Assembly (NCBI RefSeq): GCF_004751985.1
Contig: NZ_CP038492.1
Span: forward strand, 1,240,001 to 1,304,000
Reading direction: 5' to 3'
From: Rhodophyticola sp. CCM32
GTDB taxonomy: Bacteria; Pseudomonadota; Alphaproteobacteria; Rhodobacterales; Rhodobacteraceae
Length of the DNA: 64,000 bases
The notes under the pieces: model-generated
Database searches by the model: none
What the model was told of the DNA's origin: nothing
The model's input: the letters and a program-made list of their open reading frames with translations, nothing else
Shown here: positions 9,238 to 18,039 of the stretch, piece after piece
How positions within the stretch are numbered: position 1 is the first letter of the stretch
Layout: each line of letters opens with the position of its first letter
Made by a program: the position numbers and the translations under genes

Positions 9238-9339
9238 TAGCGTTTCACCTGAAACCTGAATCAGCTTTCGCTGCCCTCATATCAGGGATTTGAATGCGAA
9301 AAGGGATACACGATATTTCAGGTCAAAGGCGAAAAGCTT
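9238..9339. repeat. Palindromic MITE, diverged (copy C)
   Basis: Same layout as the other MITEs: a TA then TAGCGTTTC at the left, the CGCTGCCCTCA...ATGCG core, and arms CACCTGAAA and TTTCAGGT on either side. The right TA has decayed to CA. It lies between the H-NS gene and tRNA-Ser, and is older or more mutated than copies A and B. Confidence 0.6.
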
Positions 9340-9452
9340 CAAAGTCAGAATATCGAGACAAAGCCGAACGCCAGATTGAAGACCAGATCAGGGGTATTGC
9401 CAGCCACACCTGCGAGTGTGCTTTTATATCGTTTCGGCATTTCCTGAGAAAC

Positions 9453-9542
9453 TGGCGGAGAGACAGGGATTCGAACCCTGGGTAGGCTTGCACCCACAAC
9501 GGTTTTCGAGACCGCCCCGTTCGACCACTCCGGCACCTCTCC
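9453..9542 (-). tRNA. tRNA-Ser(CGA)
   Basis: A 90-nt cloverleaf on the minus strand, including an encoded 3' CCA. The acceptor stem is GGAGAGG pairing with the CTCTCC side. The anticodon loop CTCGAAA gives CGA (reads UCG). The long variable arm typical of tRNA-Ser and the TTCGAAT T-loop are visible. Confidence 0.95.
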
Positions 9543-9756
9543 GCGCTTTGATCGGGGGTCGTGAGCCGGGGGAATAGCGTCAGGCGGGCGCCCGCGCAAG
9601 GGGGCCGGGCGACAGGTTGTCGGATCAGGTCAGGGTCAGGGCTGGGGCGGGCAGTGGCAAGGCTTTGCTCAATTCTTTGCGATGGGTCTGCTTGATGGTG
9701 GATTTCCCACCCCCGGAGGCCCATGTTGGGACTGGCACTGCCCTGAAGGAGACCCC

Positions 9757-10647
9757 ATGCTGCGCGCCCTGATCCTGCCCATTGCCCTTGCATTGCCGGG
9801 GCTGCCTGCATCCGGTCTGGCCGAAACCACGGCTGAGATCCCGGTTGAAACCCATGCCGCACCCGGCAGTATCATGGCTGTGGAACGGCCCGCGCTTCAC
9901 GCTTTGTTTCAGGCCATGGGGCTTTATGACGTGATCGAGATCATGTCGATCGAGGGTGTCGATTATGCCGATGAGTTGGAAACCGATATGTTTCCGGGGC
10001 AGGGGGGCGCGGCCTGGCCGGCGATGGTCGGGCAGATTTACGGTGTTGAGCGGCTGATCACCGATTTTGAAGCGGCGATCCCGGCGGATGCGTTGACCGA
10101 CGGGGAAATGGCCGATCTGGCCGATTTCTTCACCTCGGAGACCGGGCAGCGGGTGGTCGCGGGCGAAGTGATCGCCCGGCGCGAGATCATGGACCCGGTT
10201 GTGGAAGAGGCCGCCAATATCATCTACGCGGAAGAGCTTGAAGCGCAGAACCCGCGATTGAGGTTGCTGGAAACCTTCAATGACGCCAATGCGCTGCTTG
10301 ATCTGAATGTGGCCGGGGCGATGAATTCGAATTACGCGTTCTATCGCGGTCTGGTCGATGGCGGCGCCTTTGACGTGCAACTGCCCGAAGAGTTGATGCT
10401 GGCCGAAATATGGGGGCAGGAGCCCGAGATCCGCGCGGAAACCATGGTCTGGCTCTATTCCTATCAGCTGATGGCCTATGATGAGCTGAGCGATGATGAG
10501 ATGCAGGCCTATATCGACCTGTCGGAAACCCCGGCGGGGCAGGCGCTGAACCGGGTTCTGTTTGCGGCATTCGATGTGATGTTCGAGGCGGTGAGCTATG
10601 AGCTTGGGGCCGCCGCCGCCCTGTTTGTGGCGGGCGAAGAAACCTGA
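9757..10647 (+). CDS. DUF2059 domain secreted protein
   Basis: A 296-residue protein starting MLRALILPIALALPGLPASGLAETT, a signal peptide with likely cleavage near residue 23, so periplasmic. The body is acidic and helical, with the DUF2059-like segment ...LADFFTSETGQRVVAGEVIARREIM and ...YIDLSETPAGQALNRVLFAAFDV. ATG 9757 is chosen because the signal peptide follows directly; the open frame extends upstream. Function is unknown for this family. It is oriented toward rplU with a 246 bp gap holding a strong promoter. Confidence 0.75.
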   Translation: MLRALILPIALALPGLPASGLAETTAEIPVETHAAPGSIMAVERPALHALFQAMGLYDVIEIMSIEGVDYADELETDMFPGQGGAAWPAMVGQIYGVERLITDFEAAIPADALTDGEMADLADFFTSETGQRVVAGEVIARREIMDPVVEEAANIIYAEELEAQNPRLRLLETFNDANALLDLNVAGAMNSNYAFYRGLVDGGAFDVQLPEELMLAEIWGQEPEIRAETMVWLYSYQLMAYDELSDDEMQAYIDLSETPAGQALNRVLFAAFDVMFEAVSYELGAAAALFVAGEET

Positions 10648-10716
10648 CATCGCGCTTTCACTTAAAGGCGGAAAAGCAGGGCAGGGCACGGCCCCGCGAA
10701 ACCGGGATCGGGCCGC

Positions 10717-10745
10717 TTGACAGGGCCTGTGCACTGGGGCATATG
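10717..10745 (+). promoter_or_regulatory. Predicted sigma-70-type promoter for rplU-rpmA
   Basis: A TTGACA -35 box (10717-10722) and a CATATG -10-like box (10740-10745) are separated by 17 bp. This implies a leader of about 140 nt before rplU, long enough for autoregulation of the L21 operon. Confidence 0.6.
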
Positions 10746-10893
10746 CAGGCCTCTGTCGCCGCTGGTTTGCCCTGCGGCGATCTTGATGTGTCAAAGATGC
10801 CCTGAAACACGGGCACGCAGCCCGAGGCGCGGTTTGATCCGCGACAACACCCAAAGACGGGGGCCGCAGGGCGCGGGGTAGAAGGAAGACGAT

Positions 10894-11547
10894 ATGTTTG
10901 CGGTCCTCAAGACCGGTGGCAAGCAGTACAAGGTGCAGTCCGGTGACGTTCTGCGCGTGGAAAAGCTGGCCGCAGCGGCGGGTGATACCGTCCAGTTCAA
11001 CGATATTCTGATGCTGGGTGGCGATGCGCCGGTTGTGGGCTCGCCCATGGTTGATGGTGCCGCCGTGCAGGCCACGGTGATCGACCAGATCAAGGGCGAG
11101 AAACTGATCCATTTCGTGAAACGCCGGAGAAAACATTCCTCCAAGCGCACCAAGGGTCATCGCCAGCAACTGACACTGCTCAGGATCACCGATATTCTTG
11201 CCAAGGGCGCCGACAAGACCGGTGTGATGACCGCGATCGGGGCAGGGTCCGCGCCTGCGGTTGCCACCGAAGCGCCGAAGGCGAAAGCCAAGCCTGCGGC
11301 AAAGGCCAAACCGGCCCCGAACGCCAAGGCCGCGCCCAAAGCCGCAGCGGACGCTGACGATCTGAAACAGCTGTCAGGTGTCGGCCCGGCGCTGGAGAAG
11401 AAGCTTCTCGCTGCGGGCGTGACGCGTTTCGCGCAGATCGCAGCATGGAATGCCGATGATATTGCTGCTATGGACGAGAAACTGTCGTTCAAGGGCCGGA
11501 TCGAGCGTGAAGGCTGGGTAGATCAGGCCAAGAAACTGGCCGAGTAA
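10894..11547 (+). CDS. rplU: 50S ribosomal protein L21 with C-terminal extension
   Basis: Residues 1-103 are canonical L21 ([18 protein letters not shown] ... [16 protein letters not shown]), a 23S rRNA-binding large-subunit protein. An Ala/Lys-rich linker (about 105-150) follows, then a helix-hairpin-helix-like domain ([22 protein letters not shown]...), making 217 residues against about 103 in E. coli. A similar tail occurs in relatives; its role is unknown. rpmA follows 12 bp downstream. Confidence 0.96.
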   Translation: MFAVLKTGGKQYKVQSGDVLRVEKLAAAAGDTVQFNDILMLGGDAPVVGSPMVDGAAVQATVIDQIKGEKLIHFVKRRRKHSSKRTKGHRQQLTLLRITDILAKGADKTGVMTAIGAGSAPAVATEAPKAKAKPAAKAKPAPNAKAAPKAAADADDLKQLSGVGPALEKKLLAAGVTRFAQIAAWNADDIAAMDEKLSFKGRIEREGWVDQAKKLAE

Positions 11548-11559
11548 GGAGAGAGACAC

Positions 11560-11829
11560 ATGGCACATAAAAAAGCAGGTGGCTCCTCGCGCAACGGGCG
11601 CGATTCAGCCGGTCGCCGTCTGGGCGTCAAGAAATTCGGTGGGGAACATGTTATTCCCGGAAATATCATCGCGCGTCAACGCGGCACCAAATGGTGGCCG
11701 GGCGAAGGTGTGGGCATGGGCAAGGATCACACGATTTTTGCAATCGATGAAGGCCATGTCACCTTTGCCAAGGGCTTCAAGGGACGCACCTTTATTTCCG
11801 TCATGCCGGTGGCAGAAGCCGCCGAGTAA
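11560..11829 (+). CDS. rpmA: 50S ribosomal protein L27
   Basis: An 89-residue basic protein with the family start [20 protein letters not shown] and the [19 protein letters not shown] segment. The N-terminus reaches the peptidyl-transferase centre. It is cotranscribed with rplU, and a strong terminator hairpin lies 25 bp after the stop. Confidence 0.97.
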   Translation: MAHKKAGGSSRNGRDSAGRRLGVKKFGGEHVIPGNIIARQRGTKWWPGEGVGMGKDHTIFAIDEGHVTFAKGFKGRTFISVMPVAEAAE

Positions 11830-11853
11830 AGCCGAACCTTATATGCAGTCAGG

Positions 11854-11882
11854 GGGGTCGGCGGAAACGCCGGCCCCTTTTC
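11854..11882 (+). terminator. Rho-independent terminator after rpmA
   Basis: A ten-pair stem (GGGGTCGGCG with CGCCGGCCCC, one G-T pair) closed by a GAAA tetraloop and followed by TTTTC. It ends the rplU-rpmA transcript. Confidence 0.85.
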
Positions 11883-11986
11883 AATTTTCGTTCATCGCAA
11901 GCTGCTACGTCTTGTGTGCGACCCGGTCAATCGCCACCTGAGAGAGGGGGGCAAAAGGCCAGACATCTGGTTCGAGGAGGAGCAGG

Positions 11987-12523
11987 ATGAAACAGGAAAC
12001 CATCATCGCCCAGGTCGTGATCAACACGCCGCGCTTTGTGCTGCGCCCGGTGCGCAATTCGGATGCGGGGCTGATGACAATGTATGCGTCAGATCGGCGG
12101 GTTGCTGAAATGACCACCACCATTCCGCATCCTTTGCCGCCGGGCAGCACCGATCTGTTCATTGCCGGGGCCCAGGCCAGTGACCGGGCCGAGCATGTCT
12201 GGGTCATGGATGCCTCGGAGGCCGGAGGATCGGAACTGTTGGGTGTGATCTCACTTGAACAGATGGATCGCAACCAATCCGAAATCGGGTACTGGATTGC
12301 ACCAGGCATGTGGAACACCGGCCTGGCATCCGAGGCGGTCAAAGTCCTTGTCGCGGCCAATCCGCTGGAAAACTCGACCATCTTCGGCAGTGTTTTTCAG
12401 GACAATCCGGCCAGCGCCCGGGTGCTGACCAATGCGGGGTTCGATTATCTGGGCGATGCAGAGGCGTTTTCCGTCGCGCGCAATGCCAAGGTTGCCACCT
12501 GGACCTATCTCAAACGCCTGTGA
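11987..12523 (+). CDS. GNAT family acetyltransferase (RimJ/RimL-like)
   Basis: A 178-residue acetyl-CoA-dependent transferase. It starts with the RimL-type TPRFVLRPVRNSDAGLM segment and carries the IGYWIAPGMWNTGLASEAVKVLV acetyl-CoA loop region and the closing NAGFDYLGDAEAF. A GGAGGAG ribosome site precedes ATG 11987. In relatives a GNAT gene commonly follows rpmA and precedes obgE; here the accessory island follows instead. Confidence 0.88.
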   Translation: MKQETIIAQVVINTPRFVLRPVRNSDAGLMTMYASDRRVAEMTTTIPHPLPPGSTDLFIAGAQASDRAEHVWVMDASEAGGSELLGVISLEQMDRNQSEIGYWIAPGMWNTGLASEAVKVLVAANPLENSTIFGSVFQDNPASARVLTNAGFDYLGDAEAFSVARNAKVATWTYLKRL

Positions 12524-12566
12524 TATGACGAGGGGGTGTTGCGGCTTTTGCAGGGTGACACCCTTA

Positions 12567-12659
12567 GAGCGTTTCGACTTGAATGTTGAAACGGCTTTCG
12601 CTGTCTTTCGCCCAAACGCGAAAGCCGTTGCACTGTCTCAATATAAAGTCGAAACGCTA
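12567..12659. repeat. Palindromic MITE, arm family 1 (copy B), at left edge of island
   Basis: A 93 bp element flanked by TA (12565-12566 and 12660-12661). Outer arms match copy A; inner arms AACGGCTTTCGC and GCGAAAGCCGTT are perfectly complementary. The loop is shorter than in copy A. It lies 43 bp after the GNAT stop, and the sequence beyond it is no longer typical core DNA. Confidence 0.85.
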
Positions 12660-12661
12660 TA

Positions 12662-12975
12662 GGTCGGCAGTGAGCCCATTGCTCCGAATGCTGGGCGGCG
12701 CAGCCAAGTCTGCTTCTCATGTGTTGGCCAAAAACGTGACAAAATCAAAGGTGGATTTGCCAAGGGATTGTGTCACAAGGTTTTTCAGGCGTTTCGTTGT
12801 GCAGGTTGCCGTAGCCCAAAACGACCGATGCTGGTGACAGAAACGGTTGGGTTTTGTCCCATCCAGCCATGCTTAGAAGGTCGAAATCAAACCCACAGTC
12901 AACAGATGCAGCGCATATCTTCCATGGCTGCTCATTTTGACAGTCGAGTTAAGGAAGGTTTAGGTACGCTGGAGG
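12662..12975. other. Non-coding gap at start of island
   Basis: About 310 bp with no convincing gene, RNA or repeat. Base composition is lower in GC than the preceding core. Short open frames here lack ribosome sites and recognisable motifs. Confidence 0.4.
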
Positions 12976-13548
12976 ATGCTAAGGAAAATTGAAGTGACAA
13001 GTCTAAGATCATTGGTTGTTGCGTTGCTATGTTACGTGGGATCGCTGCTACCGGTATCAGCAGATATGTGGGGTTCAACAGTATTGGCTCACTGCTACGA
13101 ACTGGACACGAACAACTATCAACAGCACTTTTTTGTGCGAGTGTTTTGGACTGAGCTAGGTGGTGGGCAGCTTTACACGCTAAATCCTGGACCAGGCGCA
13201 CCTAGAAGTCTTCGCGAGCTCAACGAGGAGCCTGCGCGATGCGTGATCGGCAGTAACGAAATTACCTTCGAAACGGTCGACTATCGGGCCCCGACCATAA
13301 ACGGTGCATGCGGTCTCTGCGAACAAACCGGTTTCCGAATTACGGTCAACGGAAACGCCGTCTGGGAAATTGCAGCGCCAGAAATGCGGCGTGATCCCAT
13401 CTTCAATGGAACGATAGATATGGATCGGGACATGCTGCGTGTATGCCAAGAGAGCTCGCCGGAAACGCTTGGTGTTGATATCCCGTTCGAGCAGGATTTT
13501 TTCGCTGCGCGCGCAAGCATCGTGGTCTGCCAAACGCACAGCTACTGA
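12976..13548 (+). CDS. Secreted protein of unknown function, Cys-containing
   Basis: A 190-residue protein not recognised. The N-terminus LRSLVVALLCYVGSLLPVSA looks like a signal peptide cleaved near residue 29, after which the mature part begins DMWGSTVLAHCYELD. Cysteines occur at AHCYEL, ARCVIG, ACGLCEQ, RVCQES and VVCQTH, suggesting disulfides in the periplasm. It stands alone, with lower GC than the core, in the left part of the island, with no operon partner. A remnant effector or adhesin cannot be excluded. Confidence 0.55.
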   Translation: MLRKIEVTSLRSLVVALLCYVGSLLPVSADMWGSTVLAHCYELDTNNYQQHFFVRVFWTELGGGQLYTLNPGPGAPRSLRELNEEPARCVIGSNEITFETVDYRAPTINGACGLCEQTGFRITVNGNAVWEIAAPEMRRDPIFNGTIDMDRDMLRVCQESSPETLGVDIPFEQDFFAARASIVVCQTHSY

Positions 13549-13767
13549 TCGACTGTAGACGTCTTGGCCTCAAAAATCGGCCAGACCGACACCTGAAGCT
13601 TGCCTTCCGTTTGGAACAGCAAACGGCTGCAAAGTCCCGCAAAACGGACAAAAAAACCCAGACAGAATCTACGCGCCCAAAACGGTGGATTCTGGTGAAA
13701 AACTCCGGCCTTGATCGGGGTCTTATTGGCTGATTCAATCGTGCCATATGGCATGGGGGGTCGGGCG

Positions 13768-13863
13768 ATGATGGGACGTTTGGAAGCGCAGGAGAACCTG
13801 TTTTATCGGTTCCGGATTGAAGATCATGTCCCCAAAGATCACCTGCTGCGCAAGATCGACTGA
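13768..13863 (+). pseudogene. IS1182-type transposase N-terminal fragment
   Basis: Codes for MMGRLEAQENLFYRFRIEDH..., the typical start of IS1182-family transposases, but stops after 31 codons (KID then TGA) where the family continues for hundreds of residues. The rest of the element is absent. The stop lies within a tandem duplication. Confidence 0.7.
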
Positions 13864-13894
13864 TGGACACGTTCATCGACTGATGGACACGTTC
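13855..13894. repeat. Tandem duplication of a 20 bp unit
   Basis: The unit ATCGACTGATGGACACGTTC occurs twice with no gap (13855-13874, 13875-13894), at the broken end of the IS1182 fragment. It probably marks an imprecise deletion or replication-slippage junction. Confidence 0.85.
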
Positions 13895-13973
13895 GCGCCG
13901 CGAGTTCCACCGTGCGTTTGCCGTCAGAAGCTGTAGGCTACTATGCGAATGCAGATTTGTTTGAGCACACCAT

Positions 13974-14642
13974 ATGAACTTGATGACAGTTGGTTTAGCA
14001 GGCGTGGCTGCGTTCATCGTGGCGTACCTCTTCGGGTCAATCCCGACGGGATATCTCGCAGGTAAAATTCTGCGGGGTATCGACATCCGGCATCACGGGT
14101 CCAATTCCATGGGCGCTACGAATGTTTTGCGAACACTGGGTCCACTTCCTGCTTTGGCGGTATTTCTGATTGACGTTCTGAAAGGCGTGGCAGCTGTCTA
14201 CTGTGGCCGCGCTTCCTTTCTTTGGGTTGATCAAATCTTGTCAAACCCGTCCGAATCAACCGTTACTTGGGTACCTTGGGCTATTTCGCTTACTGGTCTG
14301 GCCGCGCTGTTAGGCCATAGCCTACCAGTCTGGCTGAGTTTCAAGGGAGGTAAATCCATCGCCGCTGGGTTGGGCGTTCTGCTGGCGATGGCCTGGCCAA
14401 TAGCACTCGGTGCACTGGCATGCTTCGTTGTCACTTTAGCTATTTGTCGAATTGTCTCGCTCGGGTCAATCTTGGCGGCGTTGACAGCGATAGCCTTGAT
14501 CTACGGACTTGATCAGCCAATGCCCTACCGGCTCTTTGTGACAGTTGGTGGCGTATATGTCGTTTTCCTTCACCGTGCCAACGTCCGACGTCTTTTGGCA
14601 GGACAAGAACCTCGATTGGGTCAGCAACCTTCGAAATCTTAG
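13974..14642 (+). CDS. plsY: Glycerol-3-phosphate acyltransferase PlsY
   Basis: Integral membrane enzyme acylating glycerol 3-phosphate from acyl-phosphate, the first step of phospholipid synthesis. The three family motifs are visible: GSIPTGYLAGKI, the phosphate loop HGSNSMGATNVLRTLG and GHSLPVWLSFKGGKSIAAGLG, with about five to six hydrophobic segments. Length 222 is slightly long because of an insert after the second segment (WVDQILSNPSESTVTWVP). The DIRHHGS...GATNVLRTLG style reminds me of cyanobacterial PlsY, so acquisition by transfer is plausible. It stands alone in IS-rich DNA and is probably an extra copy. Confidence 0.88.
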   Translation: MNLMTVGLAGVAAFIVAYLFGSIPTGYLAGKILRGIDIRHHGSNSMGATNVLRTLGPLPALAVFLIDVLKGVAAVYCGRASFLWVDQILSNPSESTVTWVPWAISLTGLAALLGHSLPVWLSFKGGKSIAAGLGVLLAMAWPIALGALACFVVTLAICRIVSLGSILAALTAIALIYGLDQPMPYRLFVTVGGVYVVFLHRANVRRLLAGQEPRLGQQPSKS

Positions 14643-14840
14643 ACGATGTACTTCCGTATGAGTGTCCGTCGAAGGCACGAAACGGTCAAAACTCATACGT
14701 TTCTGGCTCAGGCGAAAACCACCGTTATCGGTAATCTACATTGGGCATCTGGCCGCATATCATGAGCTTGAAGTATTTTCCCAAGGGGTCTGTATGACAT
14801 ATCAGTTTTAACCCGTTTTTACGATTCGTGTAGCGTTTGA

Positions 14841-15212
14841 GGGAGACAATCAGTATTTAACTTTGCCCCCGAAGAGGTTGATCGCGCTATTGATGTTCTT
14901 TCGCAAGATAAAGAGCTTATCTCCTTAATGGCTGGTCACGCAAAGAAATTTCGCACGCACGTTTCTCAGGGAGATGGAAAAAATGAAATATCCGAAAGGC
15001 AAATAATTTTTCCGCGGATAAACGAAAGGCTCAAAGAAGAAGATGAGAAATACATGCCCTTCTCTTCTTCTATTTCCGAGGAACTATTTCACAGAATTGA
15101 AGAAGGTATGATTAAAGCGAAATCGTTTTATTCTGCACCACCGCTCATCAAAATTCGCGTTCGAGATCAGCATCTTGCTGATCGAGAGGCAGAGAATTTT
15201 GATTCATATTAA
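14841..15212 (+). CDS. Unknown AT-rich ORF, probably 5'-truncated
   Basis: The frame is open from 14841, just after an in-frame TGA at 14838, but the only ATG is at 14928 (94 residues). The upstream codons read like protein (VFNFAPEEVDRAIDVLSQDKELISLM), so the true start has probably been lost. The product is charged and not recognised. Its stop is followed at once by a fragment of a palindromic MITE and then an IS5 end. Composition is clearly more AT-rich than the core. Confidence 0.4.
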   Translation, partial: GRQSVFNFAPEEVDRAIDVLSQDKELISLMAGHAKKFRTHVSQGDGKNEISERQIIFPRINERLKEEDEKYMPFSSSISEELFHRIEEGMIKAKSFYSAPPLIKIRVRDQHLADREAENFDSY

Positions 15213-15225
15213 ACGATTTCTACTC
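15209..15225. repeat. Fragment of a palindromic MITE end, interrupted by IS5
   Basis: ATTAAACGATTTCTACTC followed by TA is the reverse complement, with one difference, of the left end of the MITE at 18947. The rest is missing, and an IS5 terminal repeat starts right after the TA at 15228. Confidence 0.55.
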
Positions 15226-15227
15226 TA

Positions 15228-15683
15228 GGGTCTGTGGACATTCATCTTGAGTTGATGATCGCAGAGCATAGGCAGATCATTGCAGCATAGGATGCATCAG
15301 TCTTGTCCGAGCGCATAGCTATGCGTTTGAATTCTTTCAGTTTCTGGAAGTAGTTTTCGATCAAGTGGCGCCATTTGTACATTTCACTATCGATCGCCAT
15401 TGGCTGCAATCGTTGCGGGCGCTGGGATATGACGATCTTTGCGCCTCGCGCGTTCATGTCGTCGATGATCCAATTGCTGTCGAAGGCTTTGTCGGCAAGC
15501 ATCGCACCAAATTCTACACCTTTGATCAATGGCGCGACGCCAACCGTGTCGTAGCGGTTGGCTGGCATCAGGACGAAGCGCACCAGGTTGCCAAGCGCAT
15601 CCACCAAAGCCAGAATTTTGGTCCCCTCTCACACATGCAAGCATGTGCTGCCGGGCAATGGTCCAGCCGCCCTTCGATTTACC
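15228..15683 (-). pseudogene. IS5 (IS427-like) element, right half with C-terminal transposase
   Basis: Terminal repeat GGGTCTGTGGACATTC at 15228. The minus strand reads the DDE C-terminus: GKSKGGWT at the 15683 end, then after a frameshift LVDALGNLVRFVLMPANRYDT, the ADKAFDSN Asp block and the closing YKWRHLIENYFQKLKEF Glu block, ending at 15242. The gene is cut at 15683 by a palindromic MITE. The other half of the same element type, with the matching left terminal repeat and the preceding codons, lies at 32971-33391. Confidence 0.8.
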
Positions 15684-15685
15684 TA

Positions 15686-15785
15686 CAGCATGCTGCCTTA
15701 AACCTGAGACATCGCGCATCACAAATACCCTGAGAACGCGAAGCGTGGCAGGGTATTTGTGATTCAAGTTTAAGGCAGGGTGCTC
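15686..15785. repeat. Palindromic MITE, arm family 2 (copy ii), inside IS5
   Basis: 100 bp with TA on both sides (15684-15685, 15786-15787), nearly identical to 7171-7270. On its left is the IS5 transposase codon run GKSKGGWT, on the right an IS481 end. Together with 33394-33493 it marks the site where an IS5 transposase gene was interrupted. Confidence 0.9.
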
Positions 15786-15789
15786 TAGA

Positions 15790-15930
15790 TGTGAGCTTTC
15801 AGTAGGTTGTCCATTCGATCCGAACCGAGTTGGTTGGAGTTACCAAGCTTCACCACTTTTCGGAGGGATCGAATGAACTTACACAAGAATGCCAGACTGG
15901 CTCCTTTGGGTCGAGAGCGGCTTGTCAGGC
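15790..15930 (+). pseudogene. IS481-type element, left end and transposase start only
   Basis: A TGTGAGC... end is followed by an untranslated stretch with an AGGAGG-like site (CGGAGGGATCG), then ATG 15873 coding MNLHKNARLAPLGRERLVR, the typical start of IS481-family transposases. It breaks off at 15930, joined to an IS630 fragment. Confidence 0.6.
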
Positions 15931-15946
15931 TTATATCGGGTGGCAT

Positions 15947-16856
15947 GAGCTTTTGTGGCTGGAAAGGTTGTCCAGGATGATCACGTCCCCCTTGCTCAGG
16001 GTCGGTGCGAGTTGGGTTTCGACGTAGGTATCGAATGTCACGCGGTTCATGGCACCGTCGATGACCCATGGCGCGTCCAGCCTGTTATGTCGCAACGCCG
16101 CGACAAAGGTTTGCGTGCGCCAGTGCCCGAAAGGCGCGTGATCGACCAGCCGCTGACCGCGCGGTGCCCAGCCGGTCGTCTTGGCCATGTTGGTTTTCAG
16201 CCAGGTTTCGTCAATGAAGCCAATACGTTCCAGCATATGTGCCATGAACGGCTGGCTGTGTGTGATCCAGATATGCCTTTGCCGGGCAACCTTGGCACGC
16301 TTCTGCTCAAGAGCTTGCAGGTCTTTTTTTTATGCGTCAGCCCGAGCCGCTGAAAAAGTCGCCAGACCGAGCTAAAGCACCCTGCCTTAAACTTGACTCA
16401 CAAATACCCTGCCACGCTTCGCGTTCCCGGGACATTTGTGATGTGCGATGTCTCAGGTTTAAGGCAGCATGCTGTAGGAGCGACAGACACGCCGCGCTCT
16501 GCCTGTAAACGCGCCGCCATTTCGTCAAGCGTGATCTCGCCTTTGGCGTCCACCTGCGCGCGCACCCAATCTTTGTGAGGCGTCAGCTTGCCGATACCGC
16601 GATGACCCTGGCGTGTCGGCGCAAGCGATCCCGTCCCGCGCTTCAGCTTGACCATGTCATTGACGAATTTGACGGAAACGTCGAACCGCGTCGCCGCTGA
16701 GTGATGCGTGTTACCTGCCTCGACATGCGCAACAACACGTTGCCGAAGCTCCATCGGATGAGGTTTCCCCATAAAGACCGCCCTTGTTGTTTGAAAACAA
16801 GGAATCACGGTTCAAACCATTTGGGAATCCCGAATCCAATCAGGCGCAAAACGCTC
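15947..16856 (-). pseudogene. IS630-type transposase gene interrupted by a MITE (copy 1)
   Basis: Read from the right: right end GAGCGTTTTGCGCC beside TA 16857, start MGKPHPMELRQRVVAHVEAG, a helix-turn-helix and linker to GVSVAP, then the MITE at 16375-16474, then SSVWRLFQRLGLTHKK. A run of eight A shifts the frame before KDLQALEQKRAKVARQRHIW. The DDE core FIDETWLKTNMAKTTGWAPRG ... VIDGAMN ... LDNLSSHKS follows, and the C-terminus is lost at 15947. Not functional. Confidence 0.82.
16375..16474. repeat. Palindromic MITE, arm family 2 (copy iii), inside IS630
   Basis: 100 bp, inverted relative to 7171-7270, with TA at 16373-16374 and 16475-16476. Deleting the element plus one TA joins GTCGCTCC-TA-GCTCGG, reading V-A-P-S-S-V-W in frame with the IS630 transposase on both sides. 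Confidence 0.92.
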
Positions 16857-16874
16857 TAAACGATTTCTGCACTA

Positions 16875-18037
16875 GTCACCTGGAACTGTAATTCGTATCA
16901 TTGTTTGAACTGAGCTTCAGGAGGTGATGCGATGGTTGGACGGGTTGCGGATGCGGTGGTGCTGAGCGATGAAGAGCGCCGCTTTCTCGAAGGTCAGGTT
17001 CGGCAGCACAAGACGCCCCGGTCTTTGTCGGATCGCTGTCGGATGATCCTGTTGTGCGCCGAGGGGCTGCCCAGCAAGGAAGTGGCTGCACAGCTTGGCG
17101 TGCACGAGCACACGGTGGGCAAATGGCGCAGGCGTTTTGCACAGGATCGGATCGAAGGCCTCACCGACGAATACCGCCCCGGTCGCCCGCGCACGGTGTC
17201 GGATGAACAGGTGGCCGAGGTGATCGAGCGCACGCTGAACACCATGCCAAAGGACGCAACCCACTGGTCGATCCGCTCAATGGCTGCCGCGACGGGGCTG
17301 TCTCACACAACAATTCGGCGGATTTGGAACGCATTCGGGCTACAGCCACACCGCAGCGAGACTTTCAAACTCTCAACCGATCCGCTGTTCGTGGACAAGG
17401 TGCAGGATATTGTCGGGTTGTACCTGTCGCCGCCGAACCGGGCTATCGTGTTGTGCGTAGACGAGAAATCCCAGATTCAAGCGCTGGATCGGGAACAGCC
17501 GGTCCTGCCCATGGCGCCCGGCGTGGCTGAGCGGAGAACTCACACTTACATCCGCCACGGTACGACCTCGCTCTTTGCCGCTCTGGATATTGCCACCGGT
17601 GCCGTGATCGGAAAGTGCTACAAACGGCATCGTGCAACAGAGTTTCCGGACTTTCTCAAAAAGATCGACCGGCACGTGCCCGCAGGCCCCGACGTGCATA
17701 TCGTCATGGACAATTATGCCACCCACAAGACGCCGAGGGTCAAGGCTTGGCTGGCGCGCCGCCCGCATTGGCACGTCCACTTCACGCCTACGTCAGCGTC
17801 ATGGATCAACCAGGTGGACCGCTGGTTCGCCGAATTGACCCGCAAGCAGCTACAGCGGGGCGTGCACCGATCAACCGTAGAGTTGGAGGCCGACATTGTG
17901 GCATTCATCGAGGCCCACAACGAGAACCCAACGCCGTACAAGTGGGTCAAATCCGCAGACGAAATCCTCGCATCCGTCAAACGGTTCTGCCAGCAAACTC
18001 AGCAAACCTTATGCCGCGAACTTTAGATACAGGTGAC
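16875..18037 (+). mobile_element. Complete IS630-family element
   Basis: Terminal inverted repeats GTCACCTG (16875) and CAGGTGAC (ending 18037), flanked by TA on both sides as expected for IS630. It contains one intact transposase. The right TA (18038-18039) is also the left TA of the next IS5, with no other spacer. Confidence 0.85.
16932..18026 (+). CDS. IS630 family transposase, intact
   Basis: A 364-residue transposase with an N-terminal winged helix-turn-helix ([39 protein letters not shown]). The DDE RNase H fold is visible as [10 protein letters not shown] (first Asp), [17 protein letters not shown] (second Asp) and [19 protein letters not shown] (Glu region). No frameshifts or stops. 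ATG 16932 is preceded by AGGAGGTGATGCG, a good ribosome site. It is of a different subgroup from the GKPHP-type IS630 genes nearby. Confidence 0.93.
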   Translation: MVGRVADAVVLSDEERRFLEGQVRQHKTPRSLSDRCRMILLCAEGLPSKEVAAQLGVHEHTVGKWRRRFAQDRIEGLTDEYRPGRPRTVSDEQVAEVIERTLNTMPKDATHWSIRSMAAATGLSHTTIRRIWNAFGLQPHRSETFKLSTDPLFVDKVQDIVGLYLSPPNRAIVLCVDEKSQIQALDREQPVLPMAPGVAERRTHTYIRHGTTSLFAALDIATGAVIGKCYKRHRATEFPDFLKKIDRHVPAGPDVHIVMDNYATHKTPRVKAWLARRPHWHVHFTPTSASWINQVDRWFAELTRKQLQRGVHRSTVELEADIVAFIEAHNENPTPYKWVKSADEILASVKRFCQQTQQTLCREL

Positions 18038-18039
18038 TA

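Noticed and set aside
9625..11169. 514-codon open frame on the minus strand across the DUF2059 gene and rplU
   Set aside because: It would run antisense to the rplU promoter and ribosomal protein; the plus-strand genes have clear family evidence.
14643..14840. Possible small RNA between plsY and the truncated AT-rich frame
   Set aside because: No promoter-terminator pair or stable fold could be recognised.
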